NCBI GenBank assembly: GCA_910579425.1
Contig: CAJTVL010000015.1
Coordinates: forward strand, 4,883 to 68,882
Direction of reading: 5' to 3'
Source: an uncultured Lachnospiraceae bacterium
GTDB lineage: Bacteria; Bacillota; Clostridia; Lachnospirales; Lachnospiraceae
DNA: 64,000 bases
The position numbers and the translations under genes were made by a program. Numbering within the stretch: the stretch's first letter is position 1; every line of letters begins with the position of its first letter. The notes below the pieces were generated by a model, which was not told the origin of the DNA, searched no databases, and was given only the letters and a program-made list of their open reading frames with translations. Positions 17,573 through 26,697 of this stretch are shown here, one piece after another.

Positions 17573-18979
17573 ATGAAAGCATTTATGGATAAGGATTTCC
17601 TTTTATCCACTCCCACTGCCCAGACCCTGTATCACGAATACGCGGAAAAGACCCCGATTCTGGACTACCATTGCCATATCAATCCAAAGGAAATTGCCGA
17701 GGACCGCAGGTTTGAGAATATCACTCAGGTATGGCTCGGGGGCGACCATTATAAATGGCGTTTCCTGCGCTCCTGTGGCGTGGAGGAACGCTACATCACA
17801 GGGGATGCCTCAGATAAGGAAAAATTCTTAAAATGGGCTGAGGTCATTGGAAAGGCCATCGGAAATCCCCTCTATCACTGGAGCCATTTAGAGCTGCAAA
17901 GATACTTTGGCTATACCGGAGCCCTCAACAAAAAAACGGCTGAGGAAGTCTGGGAGCTGTGCAATGCCAGGCTGGCAGACCCTTCCATGAGCGCCCGCAA
18001 TCTCATCCGTCAGTCCAATGTAACCTTAGTCTGCACTACGGACGATCCGGTGGATTCTTTGGAATGGCATGCCGCCATTGCCGCCGATGAGAGTTTTGAC
18101 GTCCAGGTGCTTCCTGCCTGGCGTCCCGACAAGGCCATGAACATAGAAAAGCCCGATTATACGGACTATATCGCGAAATTGTCAGAGGTAAGCGGCATCC
18201 CCATCGGTTCCTTTGCCGATTTGAAAGCCGCCCTGGTTAAAAGAATGGACTTCTTCGCCTCCATGGGGTGCAGCGTTTCCGACCACGGTCTCGAGGCTGT
18301 CATGTATGCCCCCGCCGCTGTGGAAGAAATAGAGGCTATATTCAGGAAGAGACTTTCCGGTTCCGCCCTCACCCGTGAGGAAGAGCTGAAATTCAAGACA
18401 GCGTTCCTGCTCTTTGTGGGAAGCGAATACCAGAAACGGAACTGGGTAATGCAGCTCCACTTTGGCTGCAAGCGGGACAACAACAAACCCGTGTACCGCA
18501 AACTTGGGCCTGATACCGGCTTTGACTGTATCAACAGCGATACCCCTTCCGCACCCCTGGCCGATTTCCTGAACGCTCTGGAAGAGGCTGGCGGACTTCC
18601 CAAGACCATCCTCTACAGCTTGAACCCTAACGACAACGAAGCCATCGGCACAATCATCGGCTGTTTCCAGACCTCTGAGGCCGTAGGCAAGATTCAGCAG
18701 GGAAGCGCATGGTGGTTCAATGATCACAAAATCGGCATGGAAAATCAAATGCTCTCCCTTGCCAACCTTGGAAACCTTTCGGGATTTGTGGGAATGCTTA
18801 CGGACTCCAGAAGCTTTTTATCTTATACAAGGCATGAATACTTCCGCAGAATTCTCTGCAATTTGATCGGCAACCTGGTAGAGAACGGGGAATTCCCGGC
18901 AGACATGGATATTTTGTCGGAAATCGTAAAAGATATTTCCTATTACAATGCCGTAAGATACTTTGGTTTTCAGCTCTAA
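17573..18979 (+). CDS. uxaC: Glucuronate isomerase
   Basis: Isomerises D-glucuronate to fructuronate (and galacturonate to tagaturonate), the first step of hexuronate breakdown. This is an amidohydrolase-fold enzyme with the metal motif LDYHCHINPKEIAED near residue 33, and the conserved QLHFGCKRDNN and TDSRSFLSYTRHEYFRR segments. The start ATG at 17573 (MKAFMDKDFLL) follows AAGGAGGA. The 468-residue length is normal. It stands alone between tmcAL and a convergent terminator, and no other hexuronate genes are in the window. Confidence 0.97.
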   Translation: MKAFMDKDFLLSTPTAQTLYHEYAEKTPILDYHCHINPKEIAEDRRFENITQVWLGGDHYKWRFLRSCGVEERYITGDASDKEKFLKWAEVIGKAIGNPLYHWSHLELQRYFGYTGALNKKTAEEVWELCNARLADPSMSARNLIRQSNVTLVCTTDDPVDSLEWHAAIAADESFDVQVLPAWRPDKAMNIEKPDYTDYIAKLSEVSGIPIGSFADLKAALVKRMDFFASMGCSVSDHGLEAVMYAPAAVEEIEAIFRKRLSGSALTREEELKFKTAFLLFVGSEYQKRNWVMQLHFGCKRDNNKPVYRKLGPDTGFDCINSDTPSAPLADFLNALEEAGGLPKTILYSLNPNDNEAIGTIIGCFQTSEAVGKIQQGSAWWFNDHKIGMENQMLSLANLGNLSGFVGMLTDSRSFLSYTRHEYFRRILCNLIGNLVENGEFPADMDILSEIVKDISYYNAVRYFGFQL

Positions 18980-18982
18980 AAA

Positions 18983-19009
18983 GGCGGCCTGCGGGCCGCC
19001 CCTTTTTTT
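18983..19009. terminator. Bidirectional terminator between uxaC and the lipoprotein gene
   Basis: GGCGGCC (18983-18989) and GGCCGCC (18994-19000) form a GC-rich stem with a 4-base loop. It is followed by seven T on the plus strand and five T on the opposite strand, so it can serve both convergent genes. Confidence 0.85.
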
Positions 19010-21527
19010 ATCTGTTTTCATTCACATAAAGCTGCACCCGGCTCTGGATTATGGGCGCGACCTCCTGCGCTTTCTTCTGGCCGGCAAAGAACGGCCCCGC
19101 CTCCTCCCGGACAATATTGAGCAGCGTATCATCCGAACGGTAAACCTGGGTGAAGCTGTAGAGTTGGGCCACAATCTCATCCGCCCTCTCCTTTGTTATG
19201 GGAGCGATGGGAATCTCCACCCCATTGATATAGGCTGTCTCGTCATACTCCACCTTCTTGTTATTCTCATCCATGTAATAAGGACGCTCCATGGCCTGCT
19301 GCACTTTTTCATCCAAAAGCTTCACACTCAGGGGAAAACCGTACTCCACGGACTCCTGATACTCATCCGTCAGGAAGGTGCGCAGAAATTCCCACGCTCC
19401 TTCACTGTTTTTGGACTTCGCCGAGAGGGCAAAGCGGAGGTTGGGCCAGATCACGGAGCCGTCGCCGTCGGAGGACGGAAAACCGATCATGGTAAGCTCT
19501 CCCCCAAAGGTCCCCTGCTCCATATTGTTAAAGTTACGAAGATCGCCTATATTGGATACGGTAGCGATCACCTTGCCTTCCCGCCACATGGCGTCATAAT
19601 TGTCCCAGAAATTATCCGGCATGGCGTCCCAGTCTACCTCCTCCGGGAAGGTGGCGATAAACTCCAGCATCTCGATAAATCCGTCGGAATTAAAATTGCA
19701 GGTGCCCTTCTCCCAGTCAATAAACTGACTGCCCGCCATACTAAAGCAATATTGCAGCATATCATCTCTGGAGACATTTAACAGAAGCTGGGTTCCCTCC
19801 GGTTTTGACGCCAGAAGCTCTTTTACCTCCTGTACCGTCCATCCGCGCTCCTTCCCCACCTCTGAGGCCTTCGCCACAAGAGTGTTGATGGAATAGGAGG
19901 GAACAAGGCTGTAAAGCTTGCCGTCCACGGAAAACGCCTCTATCACATTGGGCATAAAATCTTCTACGGAAAAATCCTCATCCTTCTCGATGAAAGGCTT
20001 GAGATCAGCCAACAGTCCTTTGCTGATATAACTGTCCACCGGCATGGAGCTGTCGAGAAGCAGTATATCCGGTACCTTTCCGGAAACTATATCCGTATTT
20101 AACCGATTGATTCCCGCTTTCCAGTCATCCTCAGTGGAATACAGGGCGTCATAATCCTGAATGGAAATCCTGTATTTTTCATTATTTTTATTGAACTGGA
20201 TTGCAAGCCGTCTTATCCCCCAGTCTGTGCTTGTCATGGCAAGGGTGAGCACCTCTTTCTCTTTTACATCCTTAGGATCCACCTTTGTAAATTTTGTAAG
20301 GGTATCCGGCGTATCCCAGTCACTGGTGATGGCCAGAAATTCCTGTTCATTCAGTCCGGTCACCTGATAAACCGAATAGTAAGAGAGGTCGGAGTCCACG
20401 AAGCTCATGATAGGCGTTTTATCCTCATCCCCCAGGTTATACCCGTATACCCCGTAGGTACCTGTCAGATACAGATCACAGCCAAGTCCCGGGTAATAGG
20501 AGTATTCATAGGACCGGCCCGGTATCGTGTACTTCTCGCCTAAGGTTCCCGCCTCTAAATCCGCCAGGGCAAGAGACATGCCGACCTCCTCATAGAGCAC
20601 GGCCGCCATCCGTCCGTCCCTTAAGGTAATCAGACTTGAAACATTCTCAAAAGGATTTTCCGCCCCCTGCTTCACCACGCTTTTTACAAAATTTCCCTCT
20701 AAATCAAACTGGTAGTACTGGCTGTAGGCATTCAGATACAGCGCCTTCCCCTCTTCCATGAACATATCGTTGATATAAAAATATCCGTTCTCCTCCGCAA
20801 GGGTCTGAAACTGCGGCACATCATTGAGCTTGACCGAAAAAAGTTCCTCTCCGTCAATGGTCATCTTGATCAGGTAATAATCATCTACATACTCTCCCTC
20901 ATCTAAAACAGGCTCCTCGACTGCTATTTCCCCTGTGCTCACCGCGCTTTCGTCCTCCGCAGCAGCCTCAGTTCCATCCTCCGCTTCAACATCCCCCTCC
21001 GCGGCAGCATCTGCCTCAGTATCCTCCTCCGGCTCGATCCCGGTTTCCTCTTCCCGGGTATCTCCCGACACGGGCTCTGCCGCATCCAGCACCGTAAGAG
21101 TTGAATTCGCCGCCACATCCTCTGCAGAAGAAGGCGAATAATAAATGTTCTTGATACAGTACAGATTGGTTTCCCCGTCCATGATAAGCCTGTTGATATT
21201 CGTGTTTGCATCGCTTTGGATTTCATGGGGCTCGCCTATGCTTCCGTCCTCTTTAATCTCATAAAAAGACAGAATATTCTTTCCGTCGTCCGTCCAACTG
21301 GTTCCATAGGCATAAAGCGCATCCCCTGCACGGAAAATCTGATTAATGCTTTTCCCGTCCTCATCCTTAAGTCCAAGCGGGGTTGCCCGATAGACATAGT
21401 CCTTCGAGGCAGTCGTTCCTGCCGTCCCGGCGCTTTCCTGTCTGCCTGCGCAGCCAAAAAGCCCTATGGCTGCAAGCAGCGCGACTGCTGCTATAACCGG
21501 CTTTTTTCGCATAAGCTTTTTCATCAT
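19008..21527 (-). CDS. Large extracellular lipoprotein with C-terminal family 1 solute-binding domain (839 aa)
   Basis: Signal peptide with lipobox (LLAAIGLFGC) predicts a membrane-anchored lipoprotein. Residues about 40-425 form an unusual N-terminal part with strand-rich segments resembling a beta-propeller, interrupted by a very acidic low-complexity insert (about 145-210, rich in Glu, Asp, Ala). From about 430 (EKEVLTLAMTSTDWG, then QFNKNNEKYRISI) a sugar-type solute-binding domain runs to the end. The closing GPFFAGQKKAQEVAPIIQ resembles the end of the other lipoprotein at 26678-28930, so the two are paralogues. The start ATG at 21527 has GGGAGGAAGC upstream. It is the last gene of a six-gene cluster. 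The ligand is unknown. Confidence 0.82.
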   Translation of the reverse strand: MMKKLMRKKPVIAAVALLAAIGLFGCAGRQESAGTAGTTASKDYVYRATPLGLKDEDGKSINQIFRAGDALYAYGTSWTDDGKNILSFYEIKEDGSIGEPHEIQSDANTNINRLIMDGETNLYCIKNIYYSPSSAEDVAANSTLTVLDAAEPVSGDTREEETGIEPEEDTEADAAAEGDVEAEDGTEAAAEDESAVSTGEIAVEEPVLDEGEYVDDYYLIKMTIDGEELFSVKLNDVPQFQTLAEENGYFYINDMFMEEGKALYLNAYSQYYQFDLEGNFVKSVVKQGAENPFENVSSLITLRDGRMAAVLYEEVGMSLALADLEAGTLGEKYTIPGRSYEYSYYPGLGCDLYLTGTYGVYGYNLGDEDKTPIMSFVDSDLSYYSVYQVTGLNEQEFLAITSDWDTPDTLTKFTKVDPKDVKEKEVLTLAMTSTDWGIRRLAIQFNKNNEKYRISIQDYDALYSTEDDWKAGINRLNTDIVSGKVPDILLLDSSMPVDSYISKGLLADLKPFIEKDEDFSVEDFMPNVIEAFSVDGKLYSLVPSYSINTLVAKASEVGKERGWTVQEVKELLASKPEGTQLLLNVSRDDMLQYCFSMAGSQFIDWEKGTCNFNSDGFIEMLEFIATFPEEVDWDAMPDNFWDNYDAMWREGKVIATVSNIGDLRNFNNMEQGTFGGELTMIGFPSSDGDGSVIWPNLRFALSAKSKNSEGAWEFLRTFLTDEYQESVEYGFPLSVKLLDEKVQQAMERPYYMDENNKKVEYDETAYINGVEIPIAPITKERADEIVAQLYSFTQVYRSDDTLLNIVREEAGPFFAGQKKAQEVAPIIQSRVQLYVNENR

Positions 21528-21555
21528 GCTTCCTCCCCTTTCTAAACTCCCATTT

Positions 21556-22650
21556 CTAAAAATGCTCCCATTTTTTCTTCTCGCCCCGAACCTTCTGCAG
21601 CATTTTATCTTTTGTGTCAGTTACAAAATCCTTTACATCCTTTAAGCCAAAGGTTCTGTTCCTCCATTTTATGATGAGAAATACAAGAAATATCACTGCA
21701 GGGATCAGAAGAAACAGCCCCCTGAAAATCAAAACCAAAGCGGCTATGTCCTCCCAGCCCCTTGCCATATTCTCCCAATAGGGAAGCACAATGGCGGAAT
21801 TCTGCATGGAACGGGTGCCAAAATCAAGAATCACCGGGATCAAAGCCTCCACACCATAACGGGAAGAATTCTCCACCACCAGCATGTCTCTCTCTTCCAC
21901 TCCCAATTTTTCTTTTACGCAGTTGGTCAGAAATCCCTTCACCGGATTGGGCGCCATGATCTCATAGCTGCCGATTCCGTCACTTTCCCCGCAGGCAAGA
22001 AGTGATTCATTTGAAAGGTAGACCACCGTCCCGGAAAGGCCCGCCCCTTCTGCAAACCGATCCTTCTGCTGCCTGACCACGCCGGATATATAATGAGGAA
22101 CCTCTCCGATCATCACGCTCTTTCCTGCAATGTCGCTGGACCCGAACAGCTGCCATGCCGCCTCTTCATCCAGGACGACAAAGTCCTTCATCAGATCAGC
22201 ACCGGAAAAGTAACTGCCGGATACAAGCTCTAAAGGATGGAAGAGAAAGAAGTCTCCCCCCACTCCCACTGCATTGGCCTCCAACTCCCCCTTGTCGCTG
22301 ACCACTGTAATTCTGCCCAGAGCGCTGTAGGCGTCAACAAAGAGCCGCTTATTCTCTTCCTGATTTTCACGAAGCTCCGAACTGACCTCCAAAAGACTCT
22401 GCTCCAGCTGCTGCTCGAAATTTCTGATTTTAAACTCATCCATCTCCACGCCCTTTGCCAGAAAGCAGCTGACCTGAGCGCTGCCGCCCTCCTTGTCCCA
22501 GCGCCCGGCGGCCTGTTGATCTATGAGACCTCCCGTCTTTTGGCGGATCCATAAGGACAATATAAGGTACAGTAAAAGGGAGAAGAAAAAAAGCAGGGAA
22601 AACACGATCTGTTTTAGAGACAGGCTCTGCAGAAATCTTTTCATTTTCAT
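21556..22650 (-). CDS. MacB-like periplasmic-core membrane protein without FtsX bundle
   Basis: 364 residues. One N-terminal membrane helix (about 13-32) is followed by a large extracytoplasmic domain (about 35-310) resembling the MacB_PCD core of ABC permeases, with segments VGVGGDFFLFHPLELVSGSYF and DFVVLDEEAAWQLFGSSDIAGKSV typical of that fold. A second helix (about 313-333, LLIPAVIFLVFLIIKW) and a short basic tail close it. Classical MacB/FtsX permeases have four helices and an ATPase partner; neither is here. It follows the HlyD-like gene by 63 bases and precedes the solute-binding lipoprotein. Probably acts with the adaptor at the membrane; the function is not established. Confidence 0.72.
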   Translation of the reverse strand: MKMKRFLQSLSLKQIVFSLLFFFSLLLYLILSLWIRQKTGGLIDQQAAGRWDKEGGSAQVSCFLAKGVEMDEFKIRNFEQQLEQSLLEVSSELRENQEENKRLFVDAYSALGRITVVSDKGELEANAVGVGGDFFLFHPLELVSGSYFSGADLMKDFVVLDEEAAWQLFGSSDIAGKSVMIGEVPHYISGVVRQQKDRFAEGAGLSGTVVYLSNESLLACGESDGIGSYEIMAPNPVKGFLTNCVKEKLGVEERDMLVVENSSRYGVEALIPVILDFGTRSMQNSAIVLPYWENMARGWEDIAALVLIFRGLFLLIPAVIFLVFLIIKWRNRTFGLKDVKDFVTDTKDKMLQKVRGEKKKWEHF

Positions 22651-22713
22651 TGTGTTTTCCCCTTTCTGATTTTTTTCACATAAGGATGTCCGACAAAATC
22701 CGGTATCCGCTGC

Positions 22714-24753
22714 TTATGACTCATTGAGTCTGACCTGCTTGCCTGCCTCCACCGGCTTGGTAGAGGTTGTAATGACATACTCGTATCCGTAGAGCGCCGC
22801 CGAAATCGCCGTGTTGGTATCATCGGAGGCAAGCACCTCTACATCCACTCTGGTAGCAATATATCTGTTGTTTAAAGGGCCGCTTCTTGACTCTACGATC
22901 AGGATAAACTTCCCGTTATTATCCTCGCGGACCGCACTGTTTGGCACTACAAATTCATATTCGGAGCTGCGCTGCCCCACGGAGACGCTCAGAGCCTGTC
23001 CGGCCTGAACGCTTTCTCCCGTCACATTGAACATCAACAGCTTTTTCTGTGCCGGGTTATCCGGGTCCGGCTTGATGGAGGAAAGAACCACCTGCACATC
23101 ATCATAGTACCAGGCATTTTGCAATTCGGCGTTATCCCCGACCTGAACCTTCTTTGCCTGTTCGTTGGTGACGGAAATCGACATGGTATATCCTTTGCCT
23201 TCCACCTGAATCACCGCCGCAGCCTCCTCCGGCTTGGTGGTTTCACCCGCCGCATAGGCCAGATTGGTAACCGTTCCGGCTACCGGCGCATTGATCGTGG
23301 CTCCCGTAGAATTCTCTTTCAGCTTCTCAATTTCCGCCTTTTTATTGGTTATGTCCTTGGTTGCCTTGGAGAGGTCAAGCTCCGCATTGATATTGGCCGC
23401 CAGCTCGGTCTGCTCGGTTTTCAGCAGCTCGTAGACTGCCTGGGCGTTTTTCAGAGCCGCCTCCGCGTTGGCAAGGCGGTTTGCCGCAGCCGCAGAAGCC
23501 TGCTTATTGGCGCTGGTGATCTCCCGTATATTTCTCTGGGCCTGCTCTAACCTGTTTTTGGCATCCTGAACGCCTTCGCTGGAATTCACAGTGATAGCGC
23601 TGATCTCGTCCCTGGTCTGCTGGAGCCTGCGCAGTTCGTTTTCAAGCCCCTCCAGCCGTCCCTGCTGAGAATTGTTGCTCCCGTATTCTTTCAGCGTTTC
23701 CGCGGTTGCATTCATGGAATCCACTGCCGTCCGGTATTCTCCGTAGGCTGCTTCATACTTTTTCTGAATCTCCTCATCCGAGGTGGTCCACGGCAGACTG
23801 TTGTACCAGTTCTTTACCGCATCTTCCCACGGCCATCCGGGCTGGGTCTTATCGTTTGCGATGGCGCCTCCAAGACCGTTAATTACCGATATTTTCTCAA
23901 CTACAAGGTTTCTCTGCTGCTCAAAGAGGGTTTCACTGCCGCTGGGCGCTGCCGGGGCAGTGCTGGGACTGCTGCTGGGATTTGGGTCAGCTCCGCTGCT
24001 TCCGCTCCCCGCAGCCGCCTGGGCATTACTGATTAACAGCTTCAAATCGTCGATCTGATACTGTACTTCTTTGATTTCACTGTCAAGATCCGCCAGCTTC
24101 CTGCTCTTATACTCCTCAAAAGACGCCGTCTCACTGGTCAGATCCGCATTGGCCTGGGCCTCCGCCAGTTCGTCCGCGCTGGTACTGTTTTCTTTGTTAT
24201 TGCTGCTTATAGTATTTTCGAGGGTAATGCTCTCCACTGCCTTCTGGCACTCGTTCACCCGATCCTCTGCCGCCTGCAGGCGGGTCTGCATATCCGTCAC
24301 CATTGCTTTGTAGGAAGAAAAGGAATCGGTATTTCCGCTTGCCACCTTATTGATGACCTCAGGCGAAACGGTACCGCCGAACAGCCCCTTCATGTACGCC
24401 AGCTCCAGGTCGGCCAGCTCCTGCTCAGCCTGTTTGAGTTCATCGCTTTCCTTATCTTCAAGATAGTAAAGAACCTGATCCTTCTCCACAGTATCACCCT
24501 GTTTCACAGCCACGCTGGAGATCACTCTGGTATCCTTCACCATCACGCTGTAAGGGTCTGTGGCCTCCACATTCCCCGTTCCCCGTACCTTGGCTGTGAT
24601 GGTGCCGTTCTGCACATACTGTGTCGCCACCTCTGGCAGGGAATAATTCATAATCGTATTGGAAAAAAAGGTAAGAATCAGCATAATTGTCAAAAAGATG
24701 ATCGCCGCATTCTTTACCCATTCTCTTCTTTTCTTTCCTTCGTTCTCGTTCAT
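22714..24753 (-). CDS. HlyD family adaptor protein with long coiled coil (679 aa)
   Basis: An N-terminal membrane anchor (about 15-34) is followed by a biotinyl-lipoyl-like half motif (VISSVAVKQGDTVEKDQVLYYL) near 75-95. A very long alpha-helical hairpin (about 100-480) contains a Ser/Pro/Gly-rich linker around 250-275. The second lipoyl half (INAPVAGTVTNLAYAAGE) is near 485, then beta-barrel and membrane-proximal domains to the end. Such adaptors normally bridge an ABC or RND pump. In this Gram-positive context a MacB-like partner lies immediately downstream, but no ATPase is encoded. The start ATG at 24753 has GGAAGGGATAAGGCG upstream. Confidence 0.85.
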   Translation of the reverse strand: MNENEGKKRREWVKNAAIIFLTIMLILTFFSNTIMNYSLPEVATQYVQNGTITAKVRGTGNVEATDPYSVMVKDTRVISSVAVKQGDTVEKDQVLYYLEDKESDELKQAEQELADLELAYMKGLFGGTVSPEVINKVASGNTDSFSSYKAMVTDMQTRLQAAEDRVNECQKAVESITLENTISSNNKENSTSADELAEAQANADLTSETASFEEYKSRKLADLDSEIKEVQYQIDDLKLLISNAQAAAGSGSSGADPNPSSSPSTAPAAPSGSETLFEQQRNLVVEKISVINGLGGAIANDKTQPGWPWEDAVKNWYNSLPWTTSDEEIQKKYEAAYGEYRTAVDSMNATAETLKEYGSNNSQQGRLEGLENELRRLQQTRDEISAITVNSSEGVQDAKNRLEQAQRNIREITSANKQASAAAANRLANAEAALKNAQAVYELLKTEQTELAANINAELDLSKATKDITNKKAEIEKLKENSTGATINAPVAGTVTNLAYAAGETTKPEEAAAVIQVEGKGYTMSISVTNEQAKKVQVGDNAELQNAWYYDDVQVVLSSIKPDPDNPAQKKLLMFNVTGESVQAGQALSVSVGQRSSEYEFVVPNSAVREDNNGKFILIVESRSGPLNNRYIATRVDVEVLASDDTNTAISAALYGYEYVITTSTKPVEAGKQVRLNES

Positions 24754-24808
24754 CGCCTTATCCCTTCCGTTCTTGTTTCTATTCTGTTTCTTTTGACGCT
24801 TCCTGCCC

Positions 24809-25777
24809 TTAACCTTTAATACCGCCCTGATAGGTAATTCCCTCTACCAGATAATCCTCTCCGTACAAAAATACCAGAATAGGAGGCACCATATAGATGG
24901 TAGCCACTGCAAAAGCAAGGCCGATCTCCCCCGCGTTGATCTTTGAGAGAAATACGGAAAGCGGATGCTTTTCCTGATCCGATAACAGGATCAGTGGCTG
25001 CTCCACCATATTCCAGTAGTCTATAAAAAGCAAAATTGCAATGGAGCACATGGCTCCTTTACACAAAGGCATACAGATATTCTTAAAAATCTGCCACTCT
25101 CCGGCCCCGTCAATCTGGGCCGCCTCCATCATAGATACGGGAATCCTGCGCATATACTTGGTCAAAAGATACACTGCAAAAGGAGAAAAAATCCCGGGCA
25201 GCCAGATGGCCCAGTTGGTGTCCAGAAGATGCAGCCACTCGGATACCAGATAGTTGGGAACCAGCGTCACCTGATATGGCATCAGCATCAGAATAATGTA
25301 TACAAAAAAGATAATCTCCTTGATCCTTCCCCGGTATCTGGTAAAGCCAAAGGAAGCCCCCGCCGCAACCAAAAGCTGAAACACCACAATGGGAATTACC
25401 AGAATAACGGAATTCCAAAACTTAAACAAGTATTCCGGACTTTTGAACAAAACCGTAATATACTGGCTAAAGGATACCATATCCGGAATAAATTTCAGAT
25501 TCACCTTTTCCGCAATGTACATTTTCCCTCCGGTGTCGGTGGTGGCAAAAACCTGGCCGTAGTTGGAGGAAATCTCGGAAGCCGACATAAAGGAATTGGT
25601 CACGGTAAGCACAATCGGCATGAGAAACAGTACCGCAAAGCAGGCCGCCACCGTGGTGGCAATACAGACCCTTGCCAGATGTCTGGCGTCTCTGACCTTC
25701 TTCTTCCTTTTGACCTCTTTTTCCCAGCGATCCTCCGAAAGTTCCTTTAAGTTTTTCTTTGCAGACCATTTTTTCAT
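24809..25777 (-). CDS. Carbohydrate ABC transporter permease (MalG/CUT1 type)
   Basis: Six predicted membrane helices over 322 residues. The cytoplasmic EAA loop reads EAAQIDGAGEWQIFKNICMPLCKG, the docking site for a MalK/MsmX-type ATPase. The large extracytoplasmic loop after helix 1 (about 55-110) is long, as in the lipoprotein-dependent clostridial importers. The start overlaps the upstream permease stop by four bases (ATGA), so the two are translationally coupled. No ATPase gene lies in the cluster, so a shared genomic ATPase is presumably used. Substrate unknown. Confidence 0.92.
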   Translation of the reverse strand: MKKWSAKKNLKELSEDRWEKEVKRKKKVRDARHLARVCIATTVAACFAVLFLMPIVLTVTNSFMSASEISSNYGQVFATTDTGGKMYIAEKVNLKFIPDMVSFSQYITVLFKSPEYLFKFWNSVILVIPIVVFQLLVAAGASFGFTRYRGRIKEIIFFVYIILMLMPYQVTLVPNYLVSEWLHLLDTNWAIWLPGIFSPFAVYLLTKYMRRIPVSMMEAAQIDGAGEWQIFKNICMPLCKGAMCSIAILLFIDYWNMVEQPLILLSDQEKHPLSVFLSKINAGEIGLAFAVATIYMVPPILVFLYGEDYLVEGITYQGGIKG

Positions 25778-26697
25778 CCTTCCACATCCTTTCCGAAATA
25801 ATTCTCGGTGAGGAACAGGATACCGATAATAATCACCATGACGATCGCCATCATGATTGCCGCCGCCGACATTTTCTGGTAGTCCAGCCTGCTGAAGGTA
25901 TTATTCATAAAATGCTGCAGCATATACATGGTGTCATAGGGATAATCTCCCTTCAAAAGATAGATTTCCCTGAAAACCTTAAAAGAGTTTATGAGGGACA
26001 TAATCGTCACAAATAAAATGGTTGAGGACATATAGCGCAGCTTGATATGCCAGAAAATCTGAAAAGGAGTGGCACTCTCCAGCACCGCAACCTCAAGAAT
26101 ATCCTTGGGAATGCTGCTCAAGGCCGACATAAACAGAATCATGTTGTAGCCCAGATTTTTCCACAAAAAAAGAACCACAATCACCACCTGGGCAAAGGAG
26201 GAATTGAGCCAGTCCACCTTGTCTCTCTGAAAAAACACAAGAACCTCGTTCATCATCCCGTTATAATGAAACAATACCTGCCAGATCAGAACTACCGATG
26301 CAATGGGCACCATCATGGGACTCAGAAAAAACGTCCTGAACTGACTCCTGAAAGGAATTTTACTTTCCAGCATCATGGCCAGCATCAAAGACAGTATCAC
26401 TGCCAGCGGCACCGCTACAAGAGAAAACGTCATGGTATTGCCGGCAGCCTGTTTAAAGGCGTTATTTTGGAACACCGAGACAAAGTTGTCAAAAAATACA
26501 AACTGCCTGCTGATGGGGTTATCCACCACAGAATAGAATATTACAATCATAAAGGGCAACACGAAAAACAGCAGTACTCCAAGAATACTGGGAAACAGGT
26601 ATCCTGCGGATACCAGTTTCCCTCTGCGTGTTCTCGGACTGCTGCTTTTTTTGCTTTTATTCCCGGTGTTTCTTTTCTTAACTGTTTTCATTAACAT
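25774..26697 (-). CDS. Sugar ABC transporter permease (MalF/CUT1 type)
   Basis: Six membrane helices with a basic N-terminus (KKRNTGNKSKKSSSPRTRRG). The EAA-like loop is LEVAVLESATPFQIFWHIKLRY, where the usual D-G is replaced by E-S, still in the correct place before the last two helices. The reading frame extends to 26733, but the starts at 26697 (MLM) or 26691 fit better. Both overlap the 3' end of the upstream lipoprotein gene, so coupling is likely and the exact start is unsure. It partners the MalG-type permease directly downstream. Confidence 0.9.
   Translation of the reverse strand: MLMKTVKKRNTGNKSKKSSSPRTRRGKLVSAGYLFPSILGVLLFFVLPFMIVIFYSVVDNPISRQFVFFDNFVSVFQNNAFKQAAGNTMTFSLVAVPLAVILSLMLAMMLESKIPFRSQFRTFFLSPMMVPIASVVLIWQVLFHYNGMMNEVLVFFQRDKVDWLNSSFAQVVIVVLFLWKNLGYNMILFMSALSSIPKDILEVAVLESATPFQIFWHIKLRYMSSTILFVTIMSLINSFKVFREIYLLKGDYPYDTMYMLQHFMNNTFSRLDYQKMSAAAIMMAIVMVIIIGILFLTENYFGKDVEG

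Noticed and set aside
21556..22650. Complete FtsX/MacB permease
   Set aside because: Only two membrane helices are present and no ATPase neighbour; it matches just the extracytoplasmic core.
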